A stretch of 64,000 nt of DNA from Candidatus Obscuribacter sp. GTDB lineage: Bacteria > Cyanobacteriota > Vampirovibrionia > Obscuribacterales > Obscuribacteraceae. The stretch is from assembly GCA_021772095.1 (NCBI GenBank), contig JADYXR010000204.1, positions 62,001-126,000 on the forward strand. Direction: 5' to 3'. The notes below the pieces were generated by a model. That model was not told where the DNA came from and did not search any database. It saw only the letters and a program-made list of their open reading frames with translations. The position numbers and the translations under genes are program-made. Below, piece after piece: positions 9,682-18,785 of the stretch (position 1 is the first letter of the stretch; each line of letters opens with the position of its first letter).

Positions 9682-10365
9682 ATGGCAAAAATTTTGCTCG
9701 TGGAAGACGATGACAGCCTGGCATTTTTGTTGAAGATGCAGCTGGAACAATTGCGCCACCTGGTCGATGTCGCGAGAAAAGGTTTAGATGCGATTTCGCA
9801 GTTGCGGTGCAATAACTCATACGAATTGATCATTTTGGATTGGATGTTGCCGGATATCGCAGGCGTGGAAGTCTGCAAGCAGTACCGTTCTTCCGGTGGT
9901 CGCGTTCCAGTTTTAATGCTTACCGCCAAAGGAACGGTTGAAGATAAAGCGACCGGACTGAATGCTGGTGCCGACGATTATCTGGTGAAACCATTTCATC
10001 CGACTGAGCTGGATGCGCGTGTTAATGCGCTTCTTCGTAGACCGACTACTTATGCCGGGAAGAAACTGTTGATTCGTGATATCGAGCTTGACACCGCCAG
10101 TGGTACCGTCAGTCGAGCCGGGCACGAGATTGAACTGACCGCCAAAGAATTTAGTTTGCTTGAACTTTTGATGCGTTATCCGAACCAGAGCTTCTCTCTG
10201 GAGGCTATTCTCGACCGTGTTTGGGATAGCGACTCGGCAGCATCGATTGACACTGTGCGTACTCATATGAAAACTTTGCGGAAAAAAATTGGTGACAATA
10301 ACGAGGAAGACGGCGTTATTAGAACCAAGCGCGGGCAAGGTTATCGAATCGTGGATCATCAGTAG
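9682..10365 (+). CDS. OmpR/PhoB-family response regulator
   Basis: The receiver domain starts MAKILLVEDD, with acidic pocket Asp9/Asp10, phospho-acceptor Asp53 (ILDWMLP), Thr81 and Lys103 (KPF). The C-terminal winged helix (about residues 130-225) ends RTKRGQGYRIVD, typical of OmpR-type output. The ATG at 9682 is chosen over a GTG at 9601 because the extra 27 residues (Cys-rich) precede the normal receiver start. It lies 6 bp before the sensor kinase gene, so the two form a cognate pair. Targets unknown. Confidence 0.9.
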   Translation: MAKILLVEDDDSLAFLLKMQLEQLRHLVDVARKGLDAISQLRCNNSYELIILDWMLPDIAGVEVCKQYRSSGGRVPVLMLTAKGTVEDKATGLNAGADDYLVKPFHPTELDARVNALLRRPTTYAGKKLLIRDIELDTASGTVSRAGHEIELTAKEFSLLELLMRYPNQSFSLEAILDRVWDSDSAASIDTVRTHMKTLRKKIGDNNEEDGVIRTKRGQGYRIVDHQ

Positions 10366-10371
10366 AAAGCG

Positions 10372-12504
10372 ATGAAAAACCGTGTCCCGGGCTTCAAGCG
10401 TTATTTTCAGGATCTGCCCCTGACGACAATAACGACGGCTGGCATTTGTTTCATTGTGTTGCTTCTGATTCACATCGCCGCGATATCGATTCAGCAGTGT
10501 TTTGATAGGCTCTCAGATACTGGTATCTCGCAACAGCGACTTTCGATTCTTACTGTTCTCGACCAAATTAAGTATTGTTTGTCGAAGGCTGAAGCCGCCG
10601 AGTACGCCTACGTCTGGACTGGTCAAGCTAAATTTCTTGATCAGTACAAGGAAAATATTCGAATAGTCGATAAACAGGTGATGGAACTCGACATGCGGCT
10701 GCACGGCAAGCACCGCATGCTCGCCGACGAGATTCGAGAGTTGATTCGCGTGCGCAGTGAGTGTGCCGAGGAAGTGATCGCGCTGAGGAAAACTCAGGGC
10801 ATGGATGTTGCGGCCGCTCATGGCACGCGGCTCGGCGAGGCCGAGGTGACAAAACACCTGGAAGTAATGGTGGATGAACTAGGCAATCGAGCCGATATGG
10901 ATTTTCAGTTGCGAGGAAGCGAGCTCGATCGGGGCAGCCGGCAAACCATAGCTGGTATCAGTATGTTGATGGTTTTTGCTATGACAATTTTGATCGTTGT
11001 TATTGCCATCGTCAACAAATATGTTGGCGCAAGAAATGCTGCCGAGCGTTCACTTCGCGACGCGGAGCGCAGATTCAGAGCTGTGTTTAATCAAACATTT
11101 CAATTCAGCGGATTGCTTTCTCCTGACGGCATCGTGCTTGAGGCGAACCAGAGCGCAGTCGATTTTGCCGGTGGAAACATTTTGGCAGTCAAAGAAAAAT
11201 ATTTTTGGGACACCTCGTGGTGGTCCTATTCCACTGATGTTCAAGAACAGTTGAAAAAAGCGATTGGTAAAGCCGCCAAAGGCGAGATGATCCGATTCGA
11301 GTCTGAAGTCGAAGGCCCTGGTGGGCGCTCCACTGTGGACTTTTCCGTGAAACCCGTTAAAGAAGACGACGTTGTCATCTATCTGATTGCCGAGGCTCGA
11401 GATATCACTGAGCGTGTGCGAGCCGAGGAATTGCTCTCAGAACGTGAGGCACGGATGCGTGCGATTGTTGACACCGCCCCTGATGGCATCATCACCGTCA
11501 ATTCCGATGGCACTTTGGAGTCCATGAATGGTGCGCTTGAACGTTTACTCGGATACGAAACTGGAGAATTGCTGGGCAAGGACATAAATACTGTTTTGCC
11601 GCTGCTGTTGGCGGGCGGCGAAGACGGCGACACGAGCCCGTTGCGAACCGGCGAGCGGCGAGTCTTTGGAGTCGGTCGCGAGTTCTACGGATTTAGAAAA
11701 GACGGTGACAAGGTGCCCGTGGAAGTGTCACTCAGTATGATCAATCTTGGCAACCAGCAGATTTTAACTGGTATCGTGCGTGATATCACCGAGCGAAAGC
11801 GCGCCGAACAGCGAGTAAAAGATTTCTATTCAACCGTATCGCACGAACTGCGTACGCCGCTCACTGCTATTCGCACCGCTCTTGGTATCATGGAAAATTC
11901 ATTCATGGGCGAGTTGACTGCCCAGGCTCGTCCGGTTGTTCAAGTCGCCAGCAAGGAAACAGATCGGCTGATCCGCCTTATCAACGATATTCTCGACATT
12001 CGAAAAATGGAAGCAGGTAAGCTCGATTTGAAGTTGACGAAACTCGACCCTCGCGAGATTGTGGAGCGAGCGCTTGATGGCATAAAAACATTGAGCGATG
12101 AAGCCGGGATACGAATTGAACGAGACTTGCCGTGGACGCGGCGTGTGCTCGCTGATGAAGACAGGCTGCAGCAGGTATTAACCAACCTGGTATCGAATGC
12201 GGTGAAGTGGTCGCCGGTAGATGGTGTTGTAAAAATCTCGCTTCGGGAAGTCGATCAAAAATGTCGTTTTGAAGTCACCGATGAAGGCCCTGGAATTCCT
12301 GAAGATGAGGTCGACAAATTGTTCGGTCGTTTTCAGCAACTCGCGTCCAGGGACGATCGCGCCCGTGGAGGAACCGGTCTGGGACTCGCGATCGCCAAAG
12401 CGATCGTAGAGCAGCATGGTGGAGAAATTGGCGTGGAATTAAAGAGAGGAACCGGTTCGATGTTCTGGTTTGAATTGCCGCTTGAACTGAAGATATTGGT
12501 TTAA
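10372..12504 (+). CDS. Hybrid-sensing histidine kinase with CHASE3-like and two PAS domains
   Basis: The 710-residue kinase has membrane helices at about 20-40 and 195-215 flanking a helical CHASE3-like sensor domain. Two PAS domains follow (about 235-345 and 355-475, each ending in a DITER motif). The dimerisation domain has its phospho-acceptor at His491 (VSHELRTPL). The ATPase domain is complete: N box LVSNAVKWSP, G1 DEGPGIP, G2 GGTGLGLAI. It is therefore an ordinary active kinase and a useful contrast to the defective pair at 18.8-22.4 kb. Its partner is the response regulator 6 bp upstream. PAS domains suggest a redox, ligand or light input, which cannot be specified. Confidence 0.9.
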   Translation: MKNRVPGFKRYFQDLPLTTITTAGICFIVLLLIHIAAISIQQCFDRLSDTGISQQRLSILTVLDQIKYCLSKAEAAEYAYVWTGQAKFLDQYKENIRIVDKQVMELDMRLHGKHRMLADEIRELIRVRSECAEEVIALRKTQGMDVAAAHGTRLGEAEVTKHLEVMVDELGNRADMDFQLRGSELDRGSRQTIAGISMLMVFAMTILIVVIAIVNKYVGARNAAERSLRDAERRFRAVFNQTFQFSGLLSPDGIVLEANQSAVDFAGGNILAVKEKYFWDTSWWSYSTDVQEQLKKAIGKAAKGEMIRFESEVEGPGGRSTVDFSVKPVKEDDVVIYLIAEARDITERVRAEELLSEREARMRAIVDTAPDGIITVNSDGTLESMNGALERLLGYETGELLGKDINTVLPLLLAGGEDGDTSPLRTGERRVFGVGREFYGFRKDGDKVPVEVSLSMINLGNQQILTGIVRDITERKRAEQRVKDFYSTVSHELRTPLTAIRTALGIMENSFMGELTAQARPVVQVASKETDRLIRLINDILDIRKMEAGKLDLKLTKLDPREIVERALDGIKTLSDEAGIRIERDLPWTRRVLADEDRLQQVLTNLVSNAVKWSPVDGVVKISLREVDQKCRFEVTDEGPGIPEDEVDKLFGRFQQLASRDDRARGGTGLGLAIAKAIVEQHGGEIGVELKRGTGSMFWFELPLELKILV

Positions 12505-12601
12505 CACAACTGAACATCGATTCGAATCAGAGCTATTCAAAACAAATCAACGCGTTGTTAAATCAGATTGGAACAGCACCGGTTCAATAATCTCGCCGCG
12601 T

Positions 12602-13789
12602 TCAACTGCAAATGCACAGGAACAGGACCACGAATGTATTTAGCAGCATGTGATTAACGATACCGGGGACGATGCTCCCGGTTTTTTCGAGAAGATACGA
12701 GTTTATGTATCCCAAAAAGAATTTGTGAATAAACCACCACGGCGTGAATTCCAAATGTGCGACTGCAAAGACTAGCGAGCCGAGGAGCATCACGGTTTTA
12801 GCGTCAAGATGGCGTCGTAATGCCGGATTCAGAATACCGCGAAAAATGATTTCTTCTGTTATTGGCGCGAAGATCGCTGTTCCTGCGAATAGAAAAAGTA
12901 TAGCGAGAGGCGAATGCGAGCCGGCGATCAGTCCTGTGCCGACGGTGACGGCTGTATCACCGGGATAGTGATACCACATCGATAACAACATACTAGTGTT
13001 AGCGAGCATCCAGCTAATGCTGAAGCCGGCGACACCCAGGCTGAGCAATTGAGGTTTTGTGTATCCATTGGATTGAAATTTCAGTCGCACAAACTCAGCG
13101 AACGCTGAGCTTTGATGTACGCACAGAAACGTCCACAAGATAAATGGAACTGTGGTGACAAGCTGATGCGCCGCTTCCAACATCGAAACTTTATCCGGCA
13201 TGAAGGTTGACGCCAATGGTACGCCGCCGACGACTACGAGTGGCGGGCACTGAATCCAGAGAGCGACGATCAGCAAGCATGTGATCCCGCCCGATAGTAA
13301 GCTGATGACAGCCGGCTTAAACCATCCATAGGGGTGCGGGCACATGGATAGTGTCTCCGGTGCAGGCAAATCCCAGATCTTCTTTTTGAGGAAAAAGTTT
13401 GTCACAAACAACAGCGACGATGCAAAAGTCGAGCAAATCATCAGCGCGAATAGGCGATATGTTCTATTTCGATCTTCGTCAATTTCTGAGAGCGCGGCCT
13501 TTTCTTGTTCGGGTTCGTTGAACTTGTTATGAATCCGCGCTAACAAATACGTCTGGAAGTAATCTCTTGGAAGTGTTCTGCGGACGATCCCTACGAGTTC
13601 TTCACTGGTGGATGTTTTAGTGTCGCATTCGATCACCTTGAGTAGATCCTTTGCAAGTTGGACTCGTTTTCGTTTGGTAACGTCGAGCTGAGTTTGGCTA
13701 TTCAGCTGGCTAATCGCAATTAGTTTGCTGTACGACTCATTTGAGTCTTCTTGTTTTCTACTATTTACAAGACCCTGGTTGAGCAACAA
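12602..13789 (-). CDS. CPBP-family intramembrane glutamic endopeptidase
   Basis: This protein of about 395 residues has a soluble helical N-terminal region (to about residue 110) and about eight membrane helices. The Abi/CPBP signature is complete: EEIIFRG, FAVAH, and HMLLN near the C terminus. The family comprises membrane proteases related to Rce1, with roles in peptide maturation or stress. The listed start is a TTG with no ribosome site. The same frame stays open for 30 more TPR-like codons, back to an in-frame stop, so the real start is probably upstream (see next entry). Confidence 0.8.
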   Translation of the reverse strand: MLLNQGLVNSRKQEDSNESYSKLIAISQLNSQTQLDVTKRKRVQLAKDLLKVIECDTKTSTSEELVGIVRRTLPRDYFQTYLLARIHNKFNEPEQEKAALSEIDEDRNRTYRLFALMICSTFASSLLFVTNFFLKKKIWDLPAPETLSMCPHPYGWFKPAVISLLSGGITCLLIVALWIQCPPLVVVGGVPLASTFMPDKVSMLEAAHQLVTTVPFILWTFLCVHQSSAFAEFVRLKFQSNGYTKPQLLSLGVAGFSISWMLANTSMLLSMWYHYPGDTAVTVGTGLIAGSHSPLAILFLFAGTAIFAPITEEIIFRGILNPALRRHLDAKTVMLLGSLVFAVAHLEFTPWWFIHKFFLGYINSYLLEKTGSIVPGIVNHMLLNTFVVLFLCICS

Positions 13790-13887
13790 AATTGGGTTCT
13801 CTGGATCCGCTTGCAGATAGCGTTTGACGTGTTTTTCTGCTTCGTTTAAAAGCAGCGCCCGAAGCCATGGGAATTTAGTTTAATCAT
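13790..13887 (-). other. Probable true 5' end of the CPBP gene, separated by a 1-base frameshift
   Basis: Upstream of the TTG at 13789 the frame reads FPWLRALLLNEAEKHVKR and continues smoothly into the annotated protein, with no ATG, GTG or TTG before an in-frame TAA. An ATG at 13887, overlapping the stop of the preceding gene, is out of frame by one base. Adding one A to the AAA run at 13874-13876 would give MIKLK-FPWLRALLL and join it in frame. The preceding gene has GGTGGCGAG at a loose ribosome-site distance. I infer a one-base deletion, either a sequencing error in a homopolymer or a recent mutation. Programmed frameshifting is less likely. Confidence 0.5.
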
Positions 13888-14392
13888 GGTTGGTTTTGTT
13901 CGACTCGCCACCATCCAATAGATCGCATAGCACCAAATCCGGTGTGAGACCAATTCCTAGAAAGTTTGGTGTCGTCACATAAATCGACGCGTCATCCAAC
14001 TTTTCGACTAGCTCTCCATCCGAATCTCCCTTCCAATCAGAAGCACAAATGACTTTCTCAATTCGCAACTCGCGCAATGCAAAGTCGAAATCATAAGCAT
14101 CATCGACAATATGTTTTGCAACTTCCGGAGTTGTTGTAATCACCAATACGTTGTCGCTGATATGTATGTTTGGCTTCGGTACACCGTAGTGAGTACGCAA
14201 CATCGCGATCAAGTTGTTTCGACCTTTGATCAGCGAAGGCGCTGGAACATTTGCCAGAACCGCGCGTTTCCCGCCAATTACTCTCTCTGTTTCTGAAAAC
14301 ATCTCGCGCAAAGCCCAGCCGCTTAACCCGATTATGGCAACGACTGCGAGCCACTTGATTGTTCTGGTTGTCTTACTGGGAACGGGGGCCAT
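13880..14392 (-). CDS. Membrane-anchored protein of unknown function
   Basis: This is a 170-residue protein with one N-terminal membrane segment (about residues 12-28) and a mixed alpha/beta extracytoplasmic domain, which I do not recognise. It lies directly before the CPBP protease gene; its stop overlaps the likely true start of that gene. The two are probably translationally coupled and functionally linked. Confidence 0.6.
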   Translation of the reverse strand: MAPVPSKTTRTIKWLAVVAIIGLSGWALREMFSETERVIGGKRAVLANVPAPSLIKGRNNLIAMLRTHYGVPKPNIHISDNVLVITTTPEVAKHIVDDAYDFDFALRELRIEKVICASDWKGDSDGELVEKLDDASIYVTTPNFLGIGLTPDLVLCDLLDGGESNKTNHD

Positions 14393-14664
14393 TATTATCA
14401 GCGAAGCGGGACTGTAGTGCCATTCTAGTCTTTGATCGAAATCTTTGCGCAGAAAACTGATTTATTAGTCGCAAAACTTTTGATATTGAAATTGCGGAGA
14501 GCCGCTTCTGCTGTGCTTATTCACAGAGAATTGAAAGTTGGGAAAATCACGATTGTTTAGCTAAGCAGTGCTGCCTAATATGGAAACATCAGGCCACTAT
14601 CGAGGTTCCTGAATGGTGCGCGAGCGGCACGCGCAGATCAACAAAGTGAGAAAGAGGTTTACCG

Positions 14665-16077
14665 ATGACGTTTTTAGATAACGCTCCAGTTCGTGCTGAT
14701 GCCGCCGATGGCGGTGAAGCGAAACCTGTGCCGAAACCTGTGCCGAACCCATCTTTTGCCGATGAAGTAGGGCGATTGTTCGGAGATCCGCCGACTAAGC
14801 CATCAGAATTGAAACCAAAACCAGAAGATTCCAGATCAACGCCGAAACCTTCAGATCCAAAAGGCGCAGCTTCAGCTGCTGCACCTAAAGACAGCGGGAG
14901 ATTTGCTCCTCCTCCGGTAGACGCAAAGCCGTTTTTCCAACAGCCCGGATTGCCTTCAAACGGTGACATTCGCTTGCCGAGTCTCTCGCTGGATCGAATG
15001 CTTGGTAGAAAAGAGACTCCGCCTTTGTTCTTTCCGAAAGAATCGATTAAGCCTTCGACGGTAATCGTTCCACCGCGCGTACCAGCTAGACCGCCTGTCG
15101 CAGGGGGTGTTGATAAACCTCCGGTCGATGCCGCCAAGACCCCGTCGGTAGTTGATACAACCAAGGCGCCGCCGGTGGTCGATACCACCAAGGCACCGCC
15201 AGTGGTTGATACCACCAAGGCACCGCCAGTGGTTGATACTACCAAGGCACCGCCAGTAGTGGATACCGGAAAGGCACCATACAGGCCACTTCCGAAAGTT
15301 GATTATTTGAAGCAGCAGCGTGAGGGTCCCGACGCCACCAACACCAATCCGGATAAAACACCGCCGAAGTATCCAGGTCCTGAAAAAGATCAAGACAAAT
15401 GGCTCATGAAGAAGCTCTTGAAGCCATCAAAGTTGGGCAGCGCTTTATACGATCTGTATCTTGAAACCTCAACCGATCGAAGCGAAGAAAATAAAGTTCC
15501 TGATGGCATTCGTATAGCCGAACTCCATAAAGGCATGAAGGAAAAAGTTGCATCGGTTGAACTTCTCGGCGACAGCGAGATGTTCCAACCCGACCAACAC
15601 GGAATCGTGCTTCACCCGACCGGACGCAGGCATCCAGGCAATTTTTATGCCGTTCTTCGTGACGACAACGGCATTCCGCTCAACGTGATCCAGTATGCGA
15701 AAGGCAGCGGCGGAAAACCACAATATTTGCAGCAGTGGATTTTTGATCGTGATAACAATAAAGAGAGCGGCAATCGCACAACTACGATTAGCTATTTCCG
15801 CGAATCACAAAGTACAGCAGTCGGTCGACCAGGTGTCGAGAACAAAACGATGGTCGATGCCTTTATGGGCAGAACCGAGTATATCGCCGGATCCGGTGGC
15901 GCCATGCTGAAGGCGACTCAATATAATAATTTGAATAAGCCGACTGTCGAGATCGATTACAGCAGCGGAACTCCTACGATGCAGTTACGCGATTCTAATA
16001 GCGGTCAACTTAGACCTTCAACATATTCTAGAGCGTTCACCACGAACATGGCATTCAGCGGAGTTTATATCAAGTAG
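14665..16077 (+). CDS. Pro/Lys-rich protein with nonapeptide repeats and a C-terminal globular domain
   Basis: In this 470-residue protein, residues 1-210 are low-complexity and rich in Pro, Lys, Ala and Asp, including five tandem copies of VDTTKAPPV (about residues 163-205). The remaining 260 residues form a Tyr/Gly/Asn-rich, probably beta-rich domain that I do not recognise. No signal peptide or membrane helix is seen, so the location is unclear. AGAGG lies about 8 nt before the ATG. A long open frame on the other strand over the repeats (Val-Val-Ser-Thr-Thr-Gly-Gly) is a shadow. Confidence 0.7.
   Translation: MTFLDNAPVRADAADGGEAKPVPKPVPNPSFADEVGRLFGDPPTKPSELKPKPEDSRSTPKPSDPKGAASAAAPKDSGRFAPPPVDAKPFFQQPGLPSNGDIRLPSLSLDRMLGRKETPPLFFPKESIKPSTVIVPPRVPARPPVAGGVDKPPVDAAKTPSVVDTTKAPPVVDTTKAPPVVDTTKAPPVVDTTKAPPVVDTGKAPYRPLPKVDYLKQQREGPDATNTNPDKTPPKYPGPEKDQDKWLMKKLLKPSKLGSALYDLYLETSTDRSEENKVPDGIRIAELHKGMKEKVASVELLGDSEMFQPDQHGIVLHPTGRRHPGNFYAVLRDDNGIPLNVIQYAKGSGGKPQYLQQWIFDRDNNKESGNRTTTISYFRESQSTAVGRPGVENKTMVDAFMGRTEYIAGSGGAMLKATQYNNLNKPTVEIDYSSGTPTMQLRDSNSGQLRPSTYSRAFTTNMAFSGVYIK
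15151..15279. repeat. 27-bp in-frame tandem repeat, 4 full copies plus a partial copy
   Basis: The units start at 15151, 15178, 15205, 15232 and 15259. Each encodes VDTTKAPPV with few base changes; copies 2 to 4 are nearly identical, which indicates recent expansion. Copy number is likely to vary between strains. Confidence 0.85.
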
Positions 16078-16106
16078 AGCATTGAACCAAAATAGCGGTT
16101 TAGAAC

Positions 16107-16182
16107 ACAAGCGAATCGCAAAACTACAAGTAAATTGCAAAACTACAAGCGAATCGCAAAACCACAAGTGGATTGCAAAACC
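16107..16182. repeat. 19-bp tandem repeat, 4 copies, between convergent genes
   Basis: Units start at 16107, 16126, 16145 and 16164, with consensus ACAAGYRRATYGCAAAACY. Copies 1 and 3 share GCGAATCGC and copies 2 and 4 share an ATTGC form. This suggests that a 38-bp pair was duplicated. The array ends 8 bp before the stop of the Ser/Thr kinase gene. Confidence 0.85.
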
Positions 16183-16189
16183 ATGTACT

Positions 16190-17839
16190 TCATTTATTCG
16201 GTGCGCGCAGTCGTCGTTTTTTTCGTGGTGACTTTTTCGCCGAATCCTTAGTTGGATTGGCTATCGTTTTTTCCACACCTGGATTCAGAACAGCTGGAGC
16301 TGCAATCGGAGGTTTTGCTGGAGGCGCGAGCATACTTGCTAGCCGTTGGAAATTCATTGCAAAATAAGTAATCAATGAAATCGCCAGCAACGCGGACAGC
16401 ACGGCCAATCTGATAAGAACAACTTTCTCTCGTTCCAAATTGGCTTGATGCATTCTCAAGCTGCTCTCTTCTTCGTTCTTCTGTAGCCGTTCTTGGTCAA
16501 CTGACGTGGGCTTGCCCGGACCGAAAGAACTTTGCATACTCGACGTTCGTTTTATATGCCGAATCTGATCTCGTTCCTTGATCGTGATTTCAAAATCTTC
16601 GATGGATGCTGCTTTTGCAATCACTCGCTCTTCGATCATGTGCGTTGGGAGGCTGTCGAGATTGTCGCCATTCGTAACTGCTTCATACCAAAATTCGATT
16701 GCATCTTTCATCTGCGCCGCCGAATCCCATCTTCGCGCAGGGTCTGTTTGCAAGGCTTTCAACACAATTTGATCGAGCATTTTGATGCCGGGAATATGTG
16801 GTACCAGATCGGACATCGGTGGAGGTTCGATATCAGGTGTGCAATGCGAGTACATAATGTCGCGAACGGAACCCTTGTGGTAGGGCGGTTTTCCAGTGAA
16901 CATCTCGTACGCGACAATGCCAAGTGAGTACAAATCCGAGCGCGGTCCCAGGGCCTTAGCACTGCATTGCTCCGGGCTCATATACATCGGCGAACCGATC
17001 GCACGTCCGGTAAAGGTGATGCGCTCCTCGCCTTCAACGTGAGCAATTCCGAAGTCGAGAATTTTTACGATGATTTCGTCGCGGTCGTCTTCTTTTACAA
17101 GAACAACATTGCTGGTTTTTAAATCGCGGTGAGTGACACCATTGTTGTGAGCGTATGCGAGTGCGTCACACGACTGCAGCATGATCGTGGCAATATTGGA
17201 TGTTCCGTCGATACGCCCAATCGATCTGATGATATCCAGAAGGTTCAGACCTTTTATTCGTTCCATCACCAGAAAAAATTCTCCAGTGCTGGTGGCGATA
17301 AACTCCATGTACTGAACGATATTTCTATGATGCAAACGAGAGTGGCTGCGAATTTCGCGACCGAAACGCATTATGTCTTCGGCGGAATTTACCTTCATCG
17401 CTTTCATCGCGACTAATCGATCCGTCGGGATGTGCTTGGCCAGATAGACGACAGCCATGCCGCCTTTTCCAAGAATGCTCAAAATCTCGTAGGTGCCTTC
17501 GATTGTCGCGCCGATCAGCGGGTCTTCGAGCTGCTGCTGCTGTTGCGATGCTTCGAAGGCGACATCATTTTTTTCCGTTACGCCGGCGGCTCCGGCGGCA
17601 ATGTTATTGGAAGTCCAGTATTTTGACTGGTTTGTCATTTCCTTGGGAATCAGTCCTTCCCAGGAACCAGTAATTTGCAGAGTCGGACCGGGGACTGTCG
17701 CTTCAAACCGTCGCAGGAGAAGCGTTTGTATGTTCTCGTCTGGATTCGGCGGGGGCGCCAAAGCTACAGGAGTCGCCGGAGCGATTCCTTGAGACGCCGG
17801 TGTGGCGCGATTTATCTCGTTCTCGCTCTCCCGAGTCAT
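16190..17839 (-). CDS. Membrane-anchored PknB-like Ser/Thr protein kinase
   Basis: This 549-residue protein has an unstructured N terminus (about 110 residues, with a Gln run). A complete kinase domain follows: Gly loop GKGGMAVV, Lys146, HRDLKTSN at 237-244, DFG at 262-264, and MSPEQC in the activation/P+1 region. A C-terminal membrane helix (about 477-497) is followed by a Pro/Lys/Arg tail of about 50 residues. All catalytic residues are present, so it should be active. Unlike PknB, the tail after the helix lacks PASTA domains. It is the last gene of a five-gene minus-strand operon, 75 bp after the secreted-protein gene. Confidence 0.9.
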   Translation of the reverse strand: MTRESENEINRATPASQGIAPATPVALAPPPNPDENIQTLLLRRFEATVPGPTLQITGSWEGLIPKEMTNQSKYWTSNNIAAGAAGVTEKNDVAFEASQQQQQLEDPLIGATIEGTYEILSILGKGGMAVVYLAKHIPTDRLVAMKAMKVNSAEDIMRFGREIRSHSRLHHRNIVQYMEFIATSTGEFFLVMERIKGLNLLDIIRSIGRIDGTSNIATIMLQSCDALAYAHNNGVTHRDLKTSNVVLVKEDDRDEIIVKILDFGIAHVEGEERITFTGRAIGSPMYMSPEQCSAKALGPRSDLYSLGIVAYEMFTGKPPYHKGSVRDIMYSHCTPDIEPPPMSDLVPHIPGIKMLDQIVLKALQTDPARRWDSAAQMKDAIEFWYEAVTNGDNLDSLPTHMIEERVIAKAASIEDFEITIKERDQIRHIKRTSSMQSSFGPGKPTSVDQERLQKNEEESSLRMHQANLEREKVVLIRLAVLSALLAISLITYFAMNFQRLASMLAPPAKPPIAAPAVLNPGVEKTIANPTKDSAKKSPRKKRRLRAPNK

Positions 17840-17914
17840 AGGCTAAAGCCGACCGTTACAAGGCATCCAGTGTTTACGTTCACCTCTTTGAAAGTTTCGA
17901 AACGGTTTCTAAGA

Positions 17915-18760
17915 TTATTTATCGGTCTTGGTTTTCGGCTTTGCGACTACGTCCATCGGCTTCGCGGCTTTGTCCGAAATGGTAGATGCGCCGTCCATCT
18001 CGATGAAGTCATTGAGAGCATTGTGGTATTTACTGTCGACCAACTTCAACATTGAAAGTTCGCGCGTGCTTCCCTTCATTGGTTCGAAAGCCCCTGGTCC
18101 CAACGCAATTCGCTGAACATTCGAAACTTTCAATCGTTGTGAGCGAGAGGTCTCCATAACGTTTTGCCAAAAAAGCGGAACGCCCTCGAGATTCGGAATT
18201 CCGTACCACGCGGAGAGGATCTCGCGTTGCATGGTGCTGGTCGGAATACCTTCGGTAGAAATCAGCTCGATGACACAACGCTGCGGTTTGGCTCGGTATC
18301 GGTAGAGAGCGTCGGATTCCATCGTAATCCACGTCCGTCTTTTCGACTGCAAGCCACGGAAATTTAACTGGTCGGTCGAATCCGCTTTTTTCGGATTCAT
18401 GTATTCCTTTGCGTCAGGAGGGTCGAGAAAAAATCCTTCCTTCATCCAACGCGCCGGCGTAAGTTCGCATGAACGCTTGGTCTTGGTGTTAGTGACTACC
18501 GCAGACCACGATGGTGCCTTTGCGATAATTTCGAACGAGCCCTCGGTGACAATTTTGATGGCATTGTTATTTAGATAAACTGAGGATGCCGCAGTAACTT
18601 GTCCGGGCAAATAATTTATCTGCCAGCCTAACGCACTATCGGCCTTGCTTTTCACCGGCTGAATCGGCTTCGCGAGGGCCGGATCTGGCTGGACGAATAA
18701 TCCCAATGTCACCGCAATGGTGGCAGATGCGACTACTAACTGATTGAACTTTGGATTCAT
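17915..18760 (-). CDS. Secreted protein of unknown function in a signalling operon
   Basis: This is a 281-residue protein with a signal peptide (residues about 8-30, cleavage near ALA-K). The mature part is rich in Lys, Arg, Ser and Thr, with no motif I recognise. It lies 25 bp after the ATP-site-defective histidine kinase gene and 75 bp before the Ser/Thr kinase gene. It is therefore a candidate periplasmic sensor or ligand-binding partner for the kinases, which is inference from position only. Confidence 0.6.
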   Translation of the reverse strand: MNPKFNQLVVASATIAVTLGLFVQPDPALAKPIQPVKSKADSALGWQINYLPGQVTAASSVYLNNNAIKIVTEGSFEIIAKAPSWSAVVTNTKTKRSCELTPARWMKEGFFLDPPDAKEYMNPKKADSTDQLNFRGLQSKRRTWITMESDALYRYRAKPQRCVIELISTEGIPTSTMQREILSAWYGIPNLEGVPLFWQNVMETSRSQRLKVSNVQRIALGPGAFEPMKGSTRELSMLKLVDSKYHNALNDFIEMDGASTISDKAAKPMDVVAKPKTKTDK

Positions 18761-18785
18761 GTTAGGAAGGAACCATTCGTTCTTC

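Noticed and set aside
14589-15245. 218-codon minus-strand frame with Val-Val-Ser-Thr-Thr-Gly-Gly repeats
   Set aside because: It is the complement of the 27-bp coding repeat in the plus-strand gene, which has a proper ribosome site and a longer frame.
16107-16182. CRISPR-like array
   Set aside because: Units are contiguous 19-bp copies with no spacers, and no cas genes are present.
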